Assembly: GCA_003567615.1 (NCBI GenBank)
Contig: PWZC01000264.1
Coordinates: forward strand, 1-14,980
Source of the DNA: Gemmatimonadota bacterium
GTDB lineage: Bacteria; Gemmatimonadota; Gemmatimonadetes; Longimicrobiales; Gaopeijiaceae
DNA length: 14,980 bases
Direction of reading: 5' to 3'
In this document: positions 14,575-14,980 of the stretch, one piece after another
How the letters are laid out: each line of letters starts with the position of its first letter
Numbering within the stretch: position 1 is the first letter of the stretch
Notes under the pieces: generated by a model
Database searches by the model: none
Told to the model about the DNA's origin: nothing
The model's input: the letters and a program-made list of their open reading frames with translations, nothing else
Translations under genes and position numbers: made by a program

Positions 14575-14964
14575 TCACTCGGTGCCCACCTGCTCCCGGT
14601 AGAGTCGCTCCAGCGCCGAGGCCGGATCTCCCGTGACGCCCCCGTGGATGGGAGACGACTGGAGTACGTCGGAGCGTGGAGCGGTCAGCCAATGGAACCG
14701 CTCCGAGGTGGGCGCCAGGGCCACGGCCGAGTGCCCCGCCTCGGGGTGGGTTTCTCCCCGGCAGACGGCGAGGCAGGCCTCCAGGTACCGGGCCAGGAGT
14801 CGAGGGTCGAGCTGGGGCACACGCTCGCCGAGGAGGTGGACATCGGTGATGGCTCTCATGGCCAGGAAGTCGGCGGTGCGGGCGTGAAGCACGACGCCCA
14901 CATTCACGCAGGCTCCCAGGTGGACCCGGGGCACCACCCGCAGGACGGCCCAGTCGTAATCCAC
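14575..14964 (-). CDS. DUF3037 protein (start near or beyond right edge)
   Basis: A 129-residue protein of the DUF3037 family, biochemical function unknown. The family pattern is clear: YDWAVLRVVPRVHLGACVNVGVVLHA at the N-terminus, a middle LDPRLLARYLEACLAVCRG, and the C-terminal SERFHWLTAPRSDVLQSSPIHGG followed by DPASALERLYREQV. In relatives this gene commonly sits directly downstream of a HipA-like kinase gene; here that position is outside the window. A GTG at 14964 gives a family-sized N-terminus, but the frame remains open to the edge (in-frame DRPRL precedes it), so the real start could be a few codons further right. An out-of-frame TGA at 14980-14978 could be the stop of the upstream gene. 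The FabH-like gene follows after 103 bp containing the 14524-14563 hairpin. Confidence 0.85.
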   Translation of the reverse strand: MDYDWAVLRVVPRVHLGACVNVGVVLHARTADFLAMRAITDVHLLGERVPQLDPRLLARYLEACLAVCRGETHPEAGHSAVALAPTSERFHWLTAPRSDVLQSSPIHGGVTGDPASALERLYREQVGTE

Positions 14965-14980
14965 CAGCCTGGGTCGGTCA

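Overview
This is a strongly GC-rich bacterial chromosome window with thirteen genes, nearly all of recognisable families and none of them RNA genes, insertion sequences, phage genes or CRISPR arrays. The secreted protein with a GWxTD-like N-terminal domain, the lipoprotein-anchored hydrolases, the monomeric isocitrate dehydrogenase and the base composition together suggest a Gemmatimonadota-like organism. That assignment is an inference from gene content, not a demonstrated placement.

Layout from left to right: the first 500 codons of a monomeric NADP-dependent isocitrate dehydrogenase (minus, running off the left edge); thymidine kinase (plus); a three-gene minus-strand operon read from right to left as class IV-type histone-deacetylase-like hydrolase, methylthioadenosine/methylthioinosine phosphorylase, and MTA/SAH deaminase; a plus-strand pair made of the secreted GWxTD-like protein and a small CoA-binding protein; a minus-strand run of class I fructose-bisphosphate aldolase (FbaB type), M20 metallopeptidase lipoprotein and a response regulator; a minus-strand pair of FabH-like ketoacyl-ACP synthase III and a 5'-nucleotidase lipoprotein; and a DUF3037 gene at the right edge.

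Nucleoside and nucleotide salvage recurs: thymidine kinase, the MTA deaminase, the phosphorylase and the surface 5'-nucleotidase. The most interesting unit is the deacetylase-phosphorylase-deaminase operon (2479-5691). The phosphorylase overlaps the deacetylase by ATGA and resembles methylthioinosine phosphorylase, so with the deaminase next door the likely route is MTA to methylthioinosine to hypoxanthine plus methylthioribose-1-phosphate. Because MTA comes from polyamine synthesis, a polyamine or acylated-polyamine substrate for the deacetylase is an attractive but unproven idea.

A second notable item is the response regulator (8374-9057). Its C-terminal half looks like an Hpt domain whose phosphorylatable histidine is replaced by arginine, and its GTG start overlaps the stop of a surface peptidase gene. 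Intergenic regions carry several clear inverted repeats (1632-1649, 5710-5738, 5827-5845, 14524-14563) and one 25-nt direct repeat straddling the thymidine kinase stop. No gap exceeds 300 bases.
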